DNA of 64,000 bases, from NCBI RefSeq assembly GCF_023229695.1, contig NZ_JALNYS010000001.1, positions 62,001 through 126,000 on the forward strand. Reading direction: 5' to 3'. The stretch comes from Sulfuricurvum sp. GTDB lineage: Bacteria > Campylobacterota > Campylobacteria > Campylobacterales > Sulfurimonadaceae. The position numbers and the translations under genes are program-made. This document shows positions 1-9,181 of the stretch, one piece after another. Within the stretch, counting starts at the first letter, position 1. Every line of letters begins with the position of its first letter. Below the pieces are notes generated by a model. It did not search any database. It had not been told where the DNA came from and saw only the letters and a program-made list of their open reading frames with translations.

Positions 1-556
1 TGATCTCAAGGATATTGGGCATATAAAAGTGTTCATAATAGTTCGAAACGTATTCAAGCTTGAACAGTTTGGCGAAAAGCTGTGCATTGGAATTGGAGAT
101 GAGATAGGAGGCTTTGACAAAATCAAAATCCTCCGCATGTTCCAGCACCAATTTGCGTGTTTGGAGCGCTTCTGAAAAATCAAACAGATGGGTGACAATA
201 TAGAGCAGCTCCAGATTCGGTTCGATGACAAGGACCGATTTAAGCCACTCGTCACTTAGGATCATCTGGAGGACGACGCCGGTACCGATTCCGTATACAT
301 AGCGGTAGGGGAGGCAATCCCCTTCGCGAATCATTTGCGCTTTTAGCAGAGTATCGCTGATCGGGTTGGCGTACATGAACGATTGCAGTTCGATATCCAG
401 TATGTTGATATCGGCCAGATCTTTCCCCTGAAACACTTCAAACCGGGTATTGGTCTGTATTTGAAACAGTTTTCCGGCTAATTTGGGATTGATATGAAAA
501 AGAGCCTGAAGGTTTTTTTCGAGAACGGGGTGAAGAGGGGTAAACGTTTCACTCAT
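1..556 (-). CDS. Maf-type motility accessory factor (DUF115), partial
   Basis: N-terminal 185 residues of a protein that runs off the left edge of the window. The start ATG at 556 overlaps the stop of the upstream amidase by 8 bp. The visible part has the look of the Maf/DUF115 family of flagellin nonulosonic-acid transferases: an N-terminal helical stretch, then a GIGTG motif followed by a strand reading VLVIEPN, as in MptE/Rossmann-like nucleotide folds. Maf proteins transfer CMP-activated pseudaminic or legionaminic acid to flagellin in the cytoplasm, which fits its place as last visible gene of the pse operon. The family call is from the motif and the context; the C-terminal half, which would settle it, is outside the window. 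Confidence 0.7.
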   Translation of the reverse strand, partial: MSETFTPLHPVLEKNLQALFHINPKLAGKLFQIQTNTRFEVFQGKDLADINILDIELQSFMYANPISDTLLKAQMIREGDCLPYRYVYGIGTGVVLQMILSDEWLKSVLVIEPNLELLYIVTHLFDFSEALQTRKLVLEHAEDFDFVKASYLISNSNAQLFAKLFKLEYVSNYYEHFYMPNILEI

Positions 557-1904
557 TGGAATCCTTATATTGAGGTGTATGGGGGCGGATATCGCCAAGC
601 AGACCGATATGTTGACAATGGTGCAGGAAATCAATCAGCAGTTTATCATTATATTTTCGTGCAACGGCATTTATACCGAGGGGGAGTCCGTTTTCCCCTT
701 TTAAAACCGGTAAAGTTGCAATGGGTAACCCCAGATAAGTCCAGATGAGATTGGCATCGGGGATATCGGGCGTCGTGAGGCCGATCGGCGCTTCACCGGC
801 GGTGGATAGGGTGAGGAGAATATCGTAATCTTCCATCCAGTTTGTAAACGCAACCGTTTCACGCGATTGTTTTTCAATCGCCTGCGTATACTCCTCTTTG
901 GTAATTTTCTCCCCTGCTTGAATAATGTCGTAAAAAATGGGGCTCATCAGTTCATGTCGGGCGTATTCGTCTTTAAAATAATAGGCGAGGGATTTATCGT
1001 AAATCAGCTGATGGGTGGCGTGAATGGAGTCGCAAAATGGCGGTAACGAGACCTCTTTGACTTCCAGCCTCGGGTCTTTCAGCTGCGCGCACCACGTTTC
1101 GAACTGTTGTTGCGCATAAGGGGTGGCCAGATCCCATTTGGGGTGTTTTACAATCCCGATCCGAAAAATTTTCTGTGGATCGGTTTGATACTGATCGATG
1201 TAGCGATGGACAAATTCATAATTTTCTCCGTGAACCCGTGCGGCCTCAAACATCAGTTCCACATCATCGACGCTTCGGGTGAAAAACCCCAGCGTATCCA
1301 ATGAATCGGTTGTTTTGAGGACCCCGATGCGGGGGAGTACCCCAAAGGTCGGTTTAAATCCGTAAATACCGCAGTAGCTTGCCGGTCTTCCGATCGATCC
1401 GGCGGTTTGACTCCCCAATGCGATTGGAACCATCCCTGTTGCTACGGCAACGGCCGAGCCGCTTGACGAGGTTCCCGGACTGCGGGAAAGGTCATGGGGA
1501 TTACGTGTTTTGTCTTGATAATGGACGGCAAATTCGGCGGTAACGGTTTTCCCCAGCATGAGTGCTCCCGCACGGCGAAGGTAATGGATGATGCGCGCAT
1601 CGTTACCGGGGGTAAAATCTTTCCACAGAGGCGATCCCATTTGGGTCGGCATATCAAAGGTATTATAAATATCTTTGACACCGATAGGGATTCCCAGAAG
1701 AGGGTAGTCGCTTTGGGTATATCCGCTGATTTTCTCAAGTTGTGCCTGAATGACCGCTTCATCGATAAATTCCCATCCGTTGATAAGAGGGTCAAGGGTA
1801 CGAATGACCTCCAAACAGGCATCTGCTATCGCTTTTGGGGTTGTTTCCCCTTCCTTCATTAGCTTTAAGAGTTCGGTAGCTGTTAGATCGCTTAATGTTC
1901 TCAT
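549..1904 (-). CDS. Amidase-signature family hydrolase
   Basis: A 451-residue amidase-signature enzyme (GatA/AtzF superfamily). The Ser-cisSer-Lys triad is visible: Lys in GVKDIYNT, the glycine/serine-rich GTSSSGSAVA loop, and the nucleophile Ser in QTAGSIGRPA. These enzymes hydrolyse or transfer ammonia from amides in the cytoplasm. It overlaps the amidotransferase gene before it by 4 bp and the Maf gene after it by 8 bp, so it is translationally coupled inside the flagellin-sugar operon. A plausible inference is that it acts on an amide or amidine of the sugar, or handles ammonia for the neighbouring PseA-type enzyme. It is not likely to be the tRNA amidotransferase GatA, because no gatB or gatC is near. 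Confidence 0.8.
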   Translation of the reverse strand: MRTLSDLTATELLKLMKEGETTPKAIADACLEVIRTLDPLINGWEFIDEAVIQAQLEKISGYTQSDYPLLGIPIGVKDIYNTFDMPTQMGSPLWKDFTPGNDARIIHYLRRAGALMLGKTVTAEFAVHYQDKTRNPHDLSRSPGTSSSGSAVAVATGMVPIALGSQTAGSIGRPASYCGIYGFKPTFGVLPRIGVLKTTDSLDTLGFFTRSVDDVELMFEAARVHGENYEFVHRYIDQYQTDPQKIFRIGIVKHPKWDLATPYAQQQFETWCAQLKDPRLEVKEVSLPPFCDSIHATHQLIYDKSLAYYFKDEYARHELMSPIFYDIIQAGEKITKEEYTQAIEKQSRETVAFTNWMEDYDILLTLSTAGEAPIGLTTPDIPDANLIWTYLGLPIATLPVLKGENGLPLGINAVARKYNDKLLIDFLHHCQHIGLLGDIRPHTPQYKDSNE

Positions 1905-3034
1905 AGTGACTCTCTGAATTTTCCTTGACGCATCGCCTTGAGGACATTATGGTACTCCTCTTCGGTGATATGGGCCATATCCAAAAATTCATCCAGATAG
2001 GCGGGACGCTGCAGGTCGTATTTTTTGGCCACTTCAAACCCCTCTTCGCGTGTGAGGAGCCCGGCGCGTACATCGGCACTGGCCTGATCGGTTCCCCGTC
2101 CGAATCCCCGTTTGACAAATTTCATGTGGTCATGCAGCGTTTCGAATTTGCATTCATTTCCTTTGAACCCTTTGTAATGGCCGGGACGATGTTCCTCTTT
2201 CCATCCATACTCTTTTTTGATGAATTCCATTTGTCGTTCATCGTCCCAAAAGAGGTAATCTCCTAAATGCAGTCCGACCACTCCGACTCGTTCGATCTCT
2301 TCGTAGCTCGGGAGTTCGAACGGTTTGAGATCTTTGCGGGTAATCTCCTCATCGATCATTTGTTCCGGATAAAGTTTCGCCGATACTTTGGTGAAATAAT
2401 CCCGGTCAAATTTCTGTACATTGTCCCTAAAATCGGCCCGTCCGCTGCTCTCGCATACCGATTCGCCCCAGATAAGGAGGGGGATGTTGAATTTGACGGC
2501 GATTTGGAGAGGAAATGCCCCCACGCCCGCGTGGCAGTGCCAGCACGAATCGCCGATTTTGTAAAACGATTTGACAAAGAGCTTCTTGACCAGCGCTTTG
2601 TTGGGGGTAAACATGATGTGATCGATTTCGAGTTTTTCAAGGGCATTGTCGAGATTATACTTGCCGATTTCCGAATACCAGTTGTGGTTGAACGTCACGG
2701 CAAGGGGTTTCATACCGTACACTTTTTTGAGGACATGGAGCTGAAATACGCTGTCTTTCCCCCCGCTGATCGGGATGATACAGTCATAATTATCCCCCGC
2801 TTTTTCTTTGTAGCTTTGGAGGACATCTCGTAATACCGCTTCGCTTTTTTTCCAATTGATGCGCATTTTCTGCTCTTGTGCCCGGCAGGCAAGGCAGATG
2901 CCGAGTTCATCGAACTGCATCCCTTCATTCGAACTGGGCATGCAGCAGCGGGTACAGTATTGTAAATAATCTTTGTATAAAGGTTCACCGTACCGATTGG
3001 GCGGTGTTTCTGTCGTACTTAATGGTTTGGTCAT
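1901..3034 (-). CDS. pseA: N-acetyl sugar amidotransferase, PseA/WbpG type
   Basis: A 377-residue ATP-dependent amidotransferase of the PP-loop class. It has an N-terminal cysteine cluster (YCTRCCMP, then CLACRAQ), the ATP-binding ISGGKDS motif near residue 90, and a further CWHCHAG cluster. In Campylobacter, PseA is needed to turn pseudaminic acid into its acetamidino form on flagellin, and WbpG does a related step on O-antigen sugars. It overlaps the GNAT gene by an ATGA and sits in the pse operon, so an acetamidino modification of the flagellin sugar is the likely job. Which sugar it modifies is inferred from context only, so the symbol is provisional. Confidence 0.8.
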   Translation of the reverse strand: MTKPLSTTETPPNRYGEPLYKDYLQYCTRCCMPSSNEGMQFDELGICLACRAQEQKMRINWKKSEAVLRDVLQSYKEKAGDNYDCIIPISGGKDSVFQLHVLKKVYGMKPLAVTFNHNWYSEIGKYNLDNALEKLEIDHIMFTPNKALVKKLFVKSFYKIGDSCWHCHAGVGAFPLQIAVKFNIPLLIWGESVCESSGRADFRDNVQKFDRDYFTKVSAKLYPEQMIDEEITRKDLKPFELPSYEEIERVGVVGLHLGDYLFWDDERQMEFIKKEYGWKEEHRPGHYKGFKGNECKFETLHDHMKFVKRGFGRGTDQASADVRAGLLTREEGFEVAKKYDLQRPAYLDEFLDMAHITEEEYHNVLKAMRQGKFRESL

Positions 3035-3573
3035 GATTCATCCTTTTGATACTCATTATCTAATAAACCGTATTCCACTACATCGGCAAATTTTTTGTTT
3101 TTGAAAATAGCGTCACGCCGTTTCCCCTCTAGCGTCATTCCCCATGCGAGGGCAAGACGCTGCATTGCACTATTTTCACCGTGGGTACCGCAATAGACGC
3201 GGTGCAGTTTTAAAACGCCAAACGCATAATCGAGGAGAAGTTTCCCCGCTTCATAGCCGATTCCACGGCCGTAAACTGAAGGATCGCCGATGAGGATGGC
3301 CAATTCGGCATTTCGGTTTCGTAAGGATATCTGCTGAAGGGAGATATTTCCGATATGGCGGTTGTTTTCGGACAAACAGATAGCGAAAACGTGCTGGGAG
3401 GGATCGGCGGTGACACGGTCGATATAAGAGCGGGCCATTTCCCGTGTATAGAGGGTTTCGCCGTGGGAATTGTAGCGGCAGACGTCGGGGTAGTTGAGCC
3501 AATTGGGGTAATCCCCCTGTGCGTCGTCGGGTTCAATCGGACGTAAATAGATCTGTTTTCCTTGCAAGATCAT
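3031..3573 (-). CDS. GNAT-family N-acetyltransferase (RimJ/RimL-like)
   Basis: A 180-residue acetyltransferase. It begins with the RimJ-like pattern IYLRPIEPDDA and carries an acetyl-CoA loop at GRGIGYEAGKLLLDYAF followed by the HRVYCGTHGENSAMQ region usual for the fold. It is coupled by ATGA overlaps to the aminotransferase upstream and to the pseA-like gene downstream. An aminotransferase followed by an acetyltransferase is the normal pair for making an N-acyl-amino sugar, so it probably acylates the amine made by the neighbouring DegT enzyme. It is a second acetyltransferase in the operon, distinct from PseH. The acyl donor and acceptor cannot be read from the sequence. Confidence 0.75.
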   Translation of the reverse strand: MILQGKQIYLRPIEPDDAQGDYPNWLNYPDVCRYNSHGETLYTREMARSYIDRVTADPSQHVFAICLSENNRHIGNISLQQISLRNRNAELAILIGDPSVYGRGIGYEAGKLLLDYAFGVLKLHRVYCGTHGENSAMQRLALAWGMTLEGKRRDAIFKNKKFADVVEYGLLDNEYQKDES

Positions 3574-4871
3574 AACAACTCGTCCCGGTTTTCCCAGACT
3601 TTTTCAAAGGCATGGATGACATCGTCCATATCCGATCGGCTCATTCCGGGGCGCATGAATTCGTGGGTTACAAGGCGTTCATAATGCATGGTTTCAGTTA
3701 CGGGACAGAGCCCTTTGGGGTAGGTGACGTCACTGAGGGTGAACGGGAATCCGTCCCGTCCGAAGGCAATTTTTTCCTGATAGAGGGGTTGAAGGTAGAG
3801 CGGTTTGACGTAGCCGTAGCTCAGAAGCACGGTCGATTCTTCGCGTAGTAGAGTCGGCGGAAGCTCCGCTTTGATGGCATCAATAAAGCGGTTGCGGTGC
3901 ATCTGTGCGATCTCGGCGTCGAATTGGAGCGGATGGACGTAAAAGGCGTGTTTGGCCCCTTCTCTGATTTTAGTGGGGAGAATACAGGGGACTTGTGCCA
4001 ACTTTTCATTGAGGTAGGCGGTGTTTTCAAGACGCTGTGCAAGAAGCGTCGGAAGTTTTTTGAGCTGCTCCCGTGCGATAGCCGCTTCGATTTCGGTCAT
4101 CCGGTAGTTGAATCCGACCATATTGACCAGTTCGCTTTTATCGCTGATCCCTTTGGCCGAGAGGACCGCTTCGGCATGGTTGCGGATCAGCCGGAGTTTT
4201 TCGGCTAGGGCATCATCATCGGTGACGATAATGCCCCCTTCCCCTGAATGGATATGTTTATGGTAGTTGAGCGAATAAACGCCGATATCTCCGAGGGTTC
4301 CGGCGTATTGACCCCCCAGCATCGCCCCGGGAGCTTGCGCGGTATCTTCGATGAGGTAGAGATTGTGTTTTGCGGCAATGGCGTTGATCGCATCACGGTC
4401 GTAGGGTTGTCCGAAGATATCGACGACAATGATCGCTTTGGTCCGGGGGGTGATTTTTGATTCGATGGAGCGGGGATCGAGGCAGTAATACTCTTCTTCG
4501 ATATCGGCAAAAATCGGGATGGCCCCGTAGACGAGAGCGGCGGTCGCGGAGGCGCTCATCGTGTAGGCGGAGACGATGATCTCATCTCCCGGGCTGATCC
4601 CGCACGCACCGACGGCGGCCTAAAGGCCGCTGGTGGCGGAGTTGACGCTGATGGCATGTTTGACTCTAAAATGCGCTGCCCATTCCGATTCGAGGGCACG
4701 CACTTCGGGGCCGCCGTAAAAATCGCTGTGCCAGGTTCCTAAAAAGGTGGAGAGTTTACCGGAGCGCAGGACGCGCAGGACCGCTTCTTCTTCCTCTGCT
4801 CCGATGGTATTGTAGGCGGGAAATGGGGTGGAACGGAGTTTTTCTCCCCCCAAGAGGGCTAATTTAGACAT
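3570..4871 (-). pseudogene. DegT/DnrJ/EryC1 aminotransferase interrupted by an amber codon
   Basis: One reading frame of 434 codons encodes a PLP-dependent sugar aminotransferase, but codon 84 is TAG (4620-4622). The first part ends in NSATSGL and the second resumes at once with AAVGACGISPGDEII, in frame, so a single base change of a sense codon (probably Tyr, as TAC or TAT) explains it. The PLP lysine lies after the stop, in SLNYHKHIHSGEGG. The start ATG overlaps the previous stop by 8 bp and the end overlaps the GNAT start by 4 bp. The family makes amino-deoxy sugars from keto-sugars. It could be a recent null mutation, a suppressed amber codon, or a sequencing error. A downstream ATG at 4559 could restart only a fragment. 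Confidence 0.85.
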
Positions 4872-5838
4872 GCGGACTCCAATGTAACGTGAGATGGTCG
4901 TGCAAAGCGGTTTTAATATCCAGAAGCTTTTGGCTCAGCTTCAGGTGGTGGGAGAGTAGGGGTGCGAGTTCCTCTGTGAGAGCAAAGTTCAAAGTGTTCA
5001 GGGTATTGGCACTCATTGTCTCTTCCAGAGTATGTGTCGGAGTGAGGTTGGTATAGCCGCTGTAGCGTTTTGAGGGGGTCAGGGTATCGATGATAATGGT
5101 GTGCCCGGAATCGAGAATACGGATTCGCCCCCGTGAAAGGACAACGGTGAGCTCAAAAAGAGCGTAGTGGTCTCCCGTTTCATTGCTGAGAGTTCCTCTG
5201 CATTGGGGGGTTTCGAGAAAAAATGAGCCGTAAAAGTCATCCTTGATCGTTTCGGAGCGGATGGCGGTGAGATTTAGGATGGGACCGCACAGATGCTCGA
5301 TCAGTTCAAGCATATGCGAACCGTTATGGTAGAGCCCCTTGGTAAACGTTCCGTGAAAATGGCGCAATTCTCCCAGCTCTTTGGCATGCAGAAGCGCCGC
5401 CGCTTTGCGGATGGAGGGGTCGAACCGGCGCATAAAATTGATAAGAAGCCGTTTGTTGCCATCAAAGATGATCGGAAGAAGCTCATCGAGTTCTTGCTGC
5501 GTCTCCACAAACGGTTTTTCGCAAATGACGGTGTGCACGGCGGGAGAATTGAGGGCCAGCTTGAGCGCATCCGCATGAAACGGCGTCGGAGAACTGATGA
5601 TGAGAAGATCGATCGTTTCGTGTTGCAGCATCTCCTGAAGCGAAGCGTAGGGCTTTATCGTTTCACCCCATCGCTCCCGAAAGCGTTGACGCTGCTTCGC
5701 ATCGGGGTCACAGCAGGCGACGAGAAGGGTATCCGGGTGAGCGGCGAGGGCATGGGCATGGGTGACAATATGGAGATCTTCCGGCGAATCGAGAAAACCT
5801 CCCATATTGCCGCATCCGACGAGTGCACAGCGTATCAT
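4864..5838 (-). CDS. Gfo/Idh/MocA-family oxidoreductase
   Basis: A 324-residue NAD(P)-dependent sugar oxidoreductase. The Rossmann motif is at the very N-terminus (ALVGCGNMGG) and the conserved EKP motif follows at VICEKPFVE. The start is ATG 5838, which overlaps the previous stop in an ATGA; a longer reading frame exists upstream but would run into the preceding gene. Enzymes of this family oxidise or epimerise nucleotide sugars and often supply the keto group used by a DegT aminotransferase, which here is the next gene. The substrate is unknown, and the pathway role is inferred from this adjacency. Confidence 0.8.
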   Translation of the reverse strand: MIRCALVGCGNMGGFLDSPEDLHIVTHAHALAAHPDTLLVACCDPDAKQRQRFRERWGETIKPYASLQEMLQHETIDLLIISSPTPFHADALKLALNSPAVHTVICEKPFVETQQELDELLPIIFDGNKRLLINFMRRFDPSIRKAAALLHAKELGELRHFHGTFTKGLYHNGSHMLELIEHLCGPILNLTAIRSETIKDDFYGSFFLETPQCRGTLSNETGDHYALFELTVVLSRGRIRILDSGHTIIIDTLTPSKRYSGYTNLTPTHTLEETMSANTLNTLNFALTEELAPLLSHHLKLSQKLLDIKTALHDHLTLHWSPHV

Positions 5839-6830
5839 TGTTCCCCTTTGAGCAGATGGGTAAAAGAAGCAAAATCCATGCCGAATGTGCCGAGGGTGAG
5901 ACGGATTGAATCGCAATGGGCCTTTGTAAACCTTTGCAGATCGCGCAGTTGTCTGTCGGAAGGGAGGGGGAGCAAAAACTCCCGTTTGACGGAAGGGAGA
6001 TAGGACACGACCGCTTTGCCCAGTAACGCTGCGCTGTAGAGTGCCATCGTATCGAAGCCGATAATGAGTTTTGCGGCCAGAAGCTGGTCGGTCAGCGCAA
6101 AGGTTTTCGCATCGTTGATCTGGACACGGATATGGGGATATTTTTTCAGCAGCGCTTTGTATCCCGATGAGGTTTCACTCGGATGGAGGCGGACGGTGAG
6201 CCCCCGGCATCCGAAGCGCTCAAAGTTTTTTAAGATATCTTCGAGTGCCGTGTATTGGGTAAATCCCCAGTAATTCGGATCGCCGTAGGTTCGTTTGGCG
6301 ACCGCATCCGTCGGTTCGCTTAAAAAAAGGAGGTTTTCGTTGGGGGAAACGGAACGTTTTTGCGCCGCATCCAGAAAATGAAGGAGATAATAATTGGAGA
6401 GGGCAACGGGATGGGGAAGCCCCAGCTCAACGGCAAGCCCAAAGGCTTTCTCGTCACTGAGGGCCGTAAAGTCTCCCAGATTCATTTCCCACTCCGCCTC
6501 CGGATATCCGAACCGTTCCCGATAGTTGCTCCAGTGGTCCAGAAAAGCGACCGTCGGGATGTGATGCGTTTTACAGTAGCGCACATAGGGGCGCTCTACC
6601 CTCTCTTGCCATCCCGTTCCGAAGAGCAAGGCGTCGGGACGAAGCGTTTCGAGCTGTTCGGCGGCATCTCCTATCGGGATGAGCGGTAGAGCATTGCGTT
6701 CACAGATCGTCGCCATCGGGCTTGGGATCGCGGCGAAAATATGCCATTGCGCCGCACTCTGATGTTCGCGGATAAAAGCACAGAGAAGTTCCGATGCCCC
6801 GGCATCATGGGAGATAACGGCAAAGGTCAC
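5835..6830 (-). CDS. Putative glycosyltransferase-like protein of the pse operon
   Basis: A 331-residue soluble protein without a family I can name with certainty. The start is taken as GTG 6830, because it overlaps the pseI stop in a GTGA and has a GGAG ribosome-binding site about 10 bases before it; a TTG 15 bases further upstream is possible. The layout resembles a two-Rossmann GT-B fold: an N-terminal VISHDAGASELL strand-loop, a middle LTVRLHPSET segment and a late IIGFDTMALYSAALLGK segment. These echo polysialyltransferase or capsule glycosyltransferase sugar-nucleotide sites. Its place between pseI and the second sugar cassette suggests transfer or processing of the nonulosonic acid. 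Confidence 0.5.
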   Translation of the reverse strand: MTFAVISHDAGASELLCAFIREHQSAAQWHIFAAIPSPMATICERNALPLIPIGDAAEQLETLRPDALLFGTGWQERVERPYVRYCKTHHIPTVAFLDHWSNYRERFGYPEAEWEMNLGDFTALSDEKAFGLAVELGLPHPVALSNYYLLHFLDAAQKRSVSPNENLLFLSEPTDAVAKRTYGDPNYWGFTQYTALEDILKNFERFGCRGLTVRLHPSETSSGYKALLKKYPHIRVQINDAKTFALTDQLLAAKLIIGFDTMALYSAALLGKAVVSYLPSVKREFLLPLPSDRQLRDLQRFTKAHCDSIRLTLGTFGMDFASFTHLLKGEQ

Positions 6831-7861
6831 CCGATCAGCTCCCAAGAGAGAGGTGTCCCTTTGGGGAGGTCGCGAATGAAACGTTTTCCGAGAACGGCGT
6901 TTAGATATTTTGGGGCCATTCCAAATCCCGGACGAACCGAACGGACGTTGGCACGGGTGAGCATTTCTCCGGTTTTGACGTTTTCGGCGACAAAAAGGCT
7001 GCGGGAAAATTCGCGCGATTTGAGACTTTTTTCCGAAAGGTCATAGGTGACGCTCCCCAAAAGCCGTTCGGTATCGCGCACGGCATCGACCATTGCCCTG
7101 AATTCGGCCGGTTCCAGACTGAATGCGCTGTCGGCTCCCCCCATTTTGCGATCGAGAATAAAATGTTTTTCAATTACCCGTGCCCCCAGAGCGACGGCCG
7201 CTACCGGGGCGGCGATGCTCATTGTATGGTCGCTTAGTCCGACGGCCACACCGAAACGCTTTTGCATGTCGGGAATCGTGAGGAGATTCATCTCCTCAAG
7301 CGGTGCGGGGTAGGCGGAGGTGCATTTGAGCAGGGTGATTGAAGCGTTTCCCATCCGGTGACACGCATCGAGTGCATCCTCGATATCGCTCAGTGTCGCA
7401 ATTCCCGTAGAGATGATGATCGGTTTGCCTTTGGAGGCGGTATATTCGATCAGGGGGATGTCGGTAATTTCGAAACTGGCGATTTTGTAGGCGGGAACGT
7501 TTAAACTTTCGAGAAAATCAACGGCAGTGGGATCAAATGGAGACGAGAATGTCTCCATTCCGAGACTTTTGGCATGTTCGAAAAGGGTTCCATGCCACTC
7601 CCACGGGGTCATCGCTTCAGCATAAAGATCATGAAATTTCCGTTTGTCCCACAACGTCCCCTGAGCGATGGTGAACATTTCGGTATCACAATCGAGGGTG
7701 ATCGTATCGGGGGTATAGGTTTGCAGTTTTACCGCATCGGCACCGGATGCTTTCATGGCGGTAATCGTTTTGAGTGCCGTCTCCAATGAGCCGTTATGAT
7801 TGGCGGAGAGTTCGGCGATGATAAAGACTTTTTCGTCGCTCTTATGGTGTCCGATGTTCAT
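6827..7861 (-). CDS. pseI: Pseudaminic acid synthase
   Basis: A 344-residue NeuB-family synthase that condenses 2,4-diacetamido-2,4,6-trideoxy-L-altrose with phosphoenolpyruvate to give pseudaminic acid. The typical opening FIIAELSANHNGS and the ADAVKLQTYTPDTITL segment match PseI rather than NeuB of sialic acid. The TIM-barrel part ends around residue 280 and a C-terminal SAF (antifreeze-like) domain follows (MLTRANVRSVRPGFG). It starts inside the pseH 3' end with a 20-bp overlap and a GGAG ribosome-binding site. It is the last step before CMP activation by PseF. Confidence 0.93.
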   Translation of the reverse strand: MNIGHHKSDEKVFIIAELSANHNGSLETALKTITAMKASGADAVKLQTYTPDTITLDCDTEMFTIAQGTLWDKRKFHDLYAEAMTPWEWHGTLFEHAKSLGMETFSSPFDPTAVDFLESLNVPAYKIASFEITDIPLIEYTASKGKPIIISTGIATLSDIEDALDACHRMGNASITLLKCTSAYPAPLEEMNLLTIPDMQKRFGVAVGLSDHTMSIAAPVAAVALGARVIEKHFILDRKMGGADSAFSLEPAEFRAMVDAVRDTERLLGSVTYDLSEKSLKSREFSRSLFVAENVKTGEMLTRANVRSVRPGFGMAPKYLNAVLGKRFIRDLPKGTPLSWELIG

Positions 7862-8321
7862 GTGTACGCTCCATACAAATCATTTCCCGCCCCTCAGAGG
7901 TGATGCGGCCGGTTTCCGTAAAATCGAATTTTTCGTATAAATGTTTAGCCCGAATATTATCGCTGAATACGTTGGCATACAACCGTGTAAGGTTGAGCGT
8001 GTTAAACGCATACTCCAGAAGCGTCTCCATCAGAATCGTCCCGACGCGATGCAAGTCGGGATTGGCATAGATGCCCAGTTCGGCGGAATCGTGGGTGATG
8101 GCGTTAAAATCGATCACTCCGAGATACTCTTCATCCCGTTGCACCAGAAAATAGGCTTTATCGGGCCGCTTTTCGAGGGATTGGATAAAATGAAGATGCG
8201 TATCCAATGCTATTATATCGTGATGAACCATCCAAATACGCACGTTATTGTGGTTTCGCCAGGATAAGACCATCCGCTTCCGGGTATCATCCATATCTCC
8301 AAAAGGGATGAGGCGGATCAT
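7842..8321 (-). CDS. pseH: UDP-4-amino-4,6-dideoxy-N-acetyl-altrosamine N-acetyltransferase
   Basis: A 159-residue GNAT acetyltransferase that adds the 4-N-acetyl group in the third step of pseudaminic acid synthesis, using acetyl-CoA. Its N-terminus (SWRNHNNVRIWM) and the LTRLYANVFSDNIRA segment near the acetyl-CoA site are typical for PseH. It overlaps pseG by an ATGA and pseI by 20 bp, placing it in canonical pathway context between the aminotransferase product and the PseG hydrolase. Confidence 0.9.
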   Translation of the reverse strand: MIRLIPFGDMDDTRKRMVLSWRNHNNVRIWMVHHDIIALDTHLHFIQSLEKRPDKAYFLVQRDEEYLGVIDFNAITHDSAELGIYANPDLHRVGTILMETLLEYAFNTLNLTRLYANVFSDNIRAKHLYEKFDFTETGRITSEGREMICMERTHEHRTP

Positions 8322-9181
8322 TGCAACCGCTCCAGCAAGGCGATAAAAGCGTTCGGCTCAAACGACTCCATCACGCTCAGCCCTTCGCGCTGCATGTAGG
8401 CGGTAAACTCTTTTTGGTTGTCGGCGCTTTGGACGGCAATAAAGGGGAGCCCCATAAACATCACCTCCTGGGCAATGGAGCTTGGGGTGATGATGGCAAA
8501 CGAACACTGCTGCATCACTTCGGCGATGTTGCCGGCATTGAGATGGATCTGCAGATTCGGAAACCGTGCCGTATAGCGTTGCAACGTTTCGAGATGGGGA
8601 TTGGAGGATGTCGTCACGAGGTGAATCTTCGTATCGGACGCAAGCACCTCCAGAATTTGGCCGGAAAGATTGGCCGGATCGCTCCCCCCCATAGCGATAA
8701 AGAGGGTATCGATCGGTGGTTTCGGATGCTGTTTGGCGATTTTGAACTCTTTACGGATCAGCGAAACCCCGCACCGGAGTTCGCAATATTCCGGGACAAG
8801 CGATCCGTACCGTTCGCTCTGAGCATACAGATTCGGGTTCAGGAGGATGTCGCAGTGGTGAGGCTGATAGGTGTCATCCAGACAAAGGAGGGTGATTCCG
8901 GTCTCTTCTTTGACCCTTTTCTCATACGCCGCATCGATACCGTAATGGTCAAAAATCACCATGTCAATAGCATGGACACGGATTATTTCTATCAGCTCTT
9001 CGGGGGTGTCGGAAGAGAGGATATGGACGGGATAGGGGATTTTATCGATGATATTTCCCGGCAGATCCCGGCAGGCAAACGTAATGTTTGCACCGCAATA
9101 GGTTTCCGCGAGGACGAGATCGCGCATAATGTGTCCCAGCCCGATTTGGCTGGAGGAGTCGGATCGGATCAGGAGATTCAT
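8318..9181 (-). CDS. pseG: UDP-2,4-diacetamido-2,4,6-trideoxy-altropyranose hydrolase
   Basis: A 287-residue GT-B-fold sugar-nucleotide hydrolase that removes UDP from the diacetamido sugar before PseI. The N-terminus reads LLIRSDSSSQIGLGHIMRDL, with the catalytic-type His in GHIMRD, and a GGSDP motif lies in the C-terminal half where UDP binds. The frame is open further upstream, but ATG 9181 is chosen because it overlaps the pseF stop in an ATGA and matches the known protein start. It is part of the tightly overlapping pse operon. Confidence 0.92.
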   Translation of the reverse strand: MNLLIRSDSSSQIGLGHIMRDLVLAETYCGANITFACRDLPGNIIDKIPYPVHILSSDTPEELIEIIRVHAIDMVIFDHYGIDAAYEKRVKEETGITLLCLDDTYQPHHCDILLNPNLYAQSERYGSLVPEYCELRCGVSLIRKEFKIAKQHPKPPIDTLFIAMGGSDPANLSGQILEVLASDTKIHLVTTSSNPHLETLQRYTARFPNLQIHLNAGNIAEVMQQCSFAIITPSSIAQEVMFMGLPFIAVQSADNQKEFTAYMQREGLSVMESFEPNAFIALLERLQ

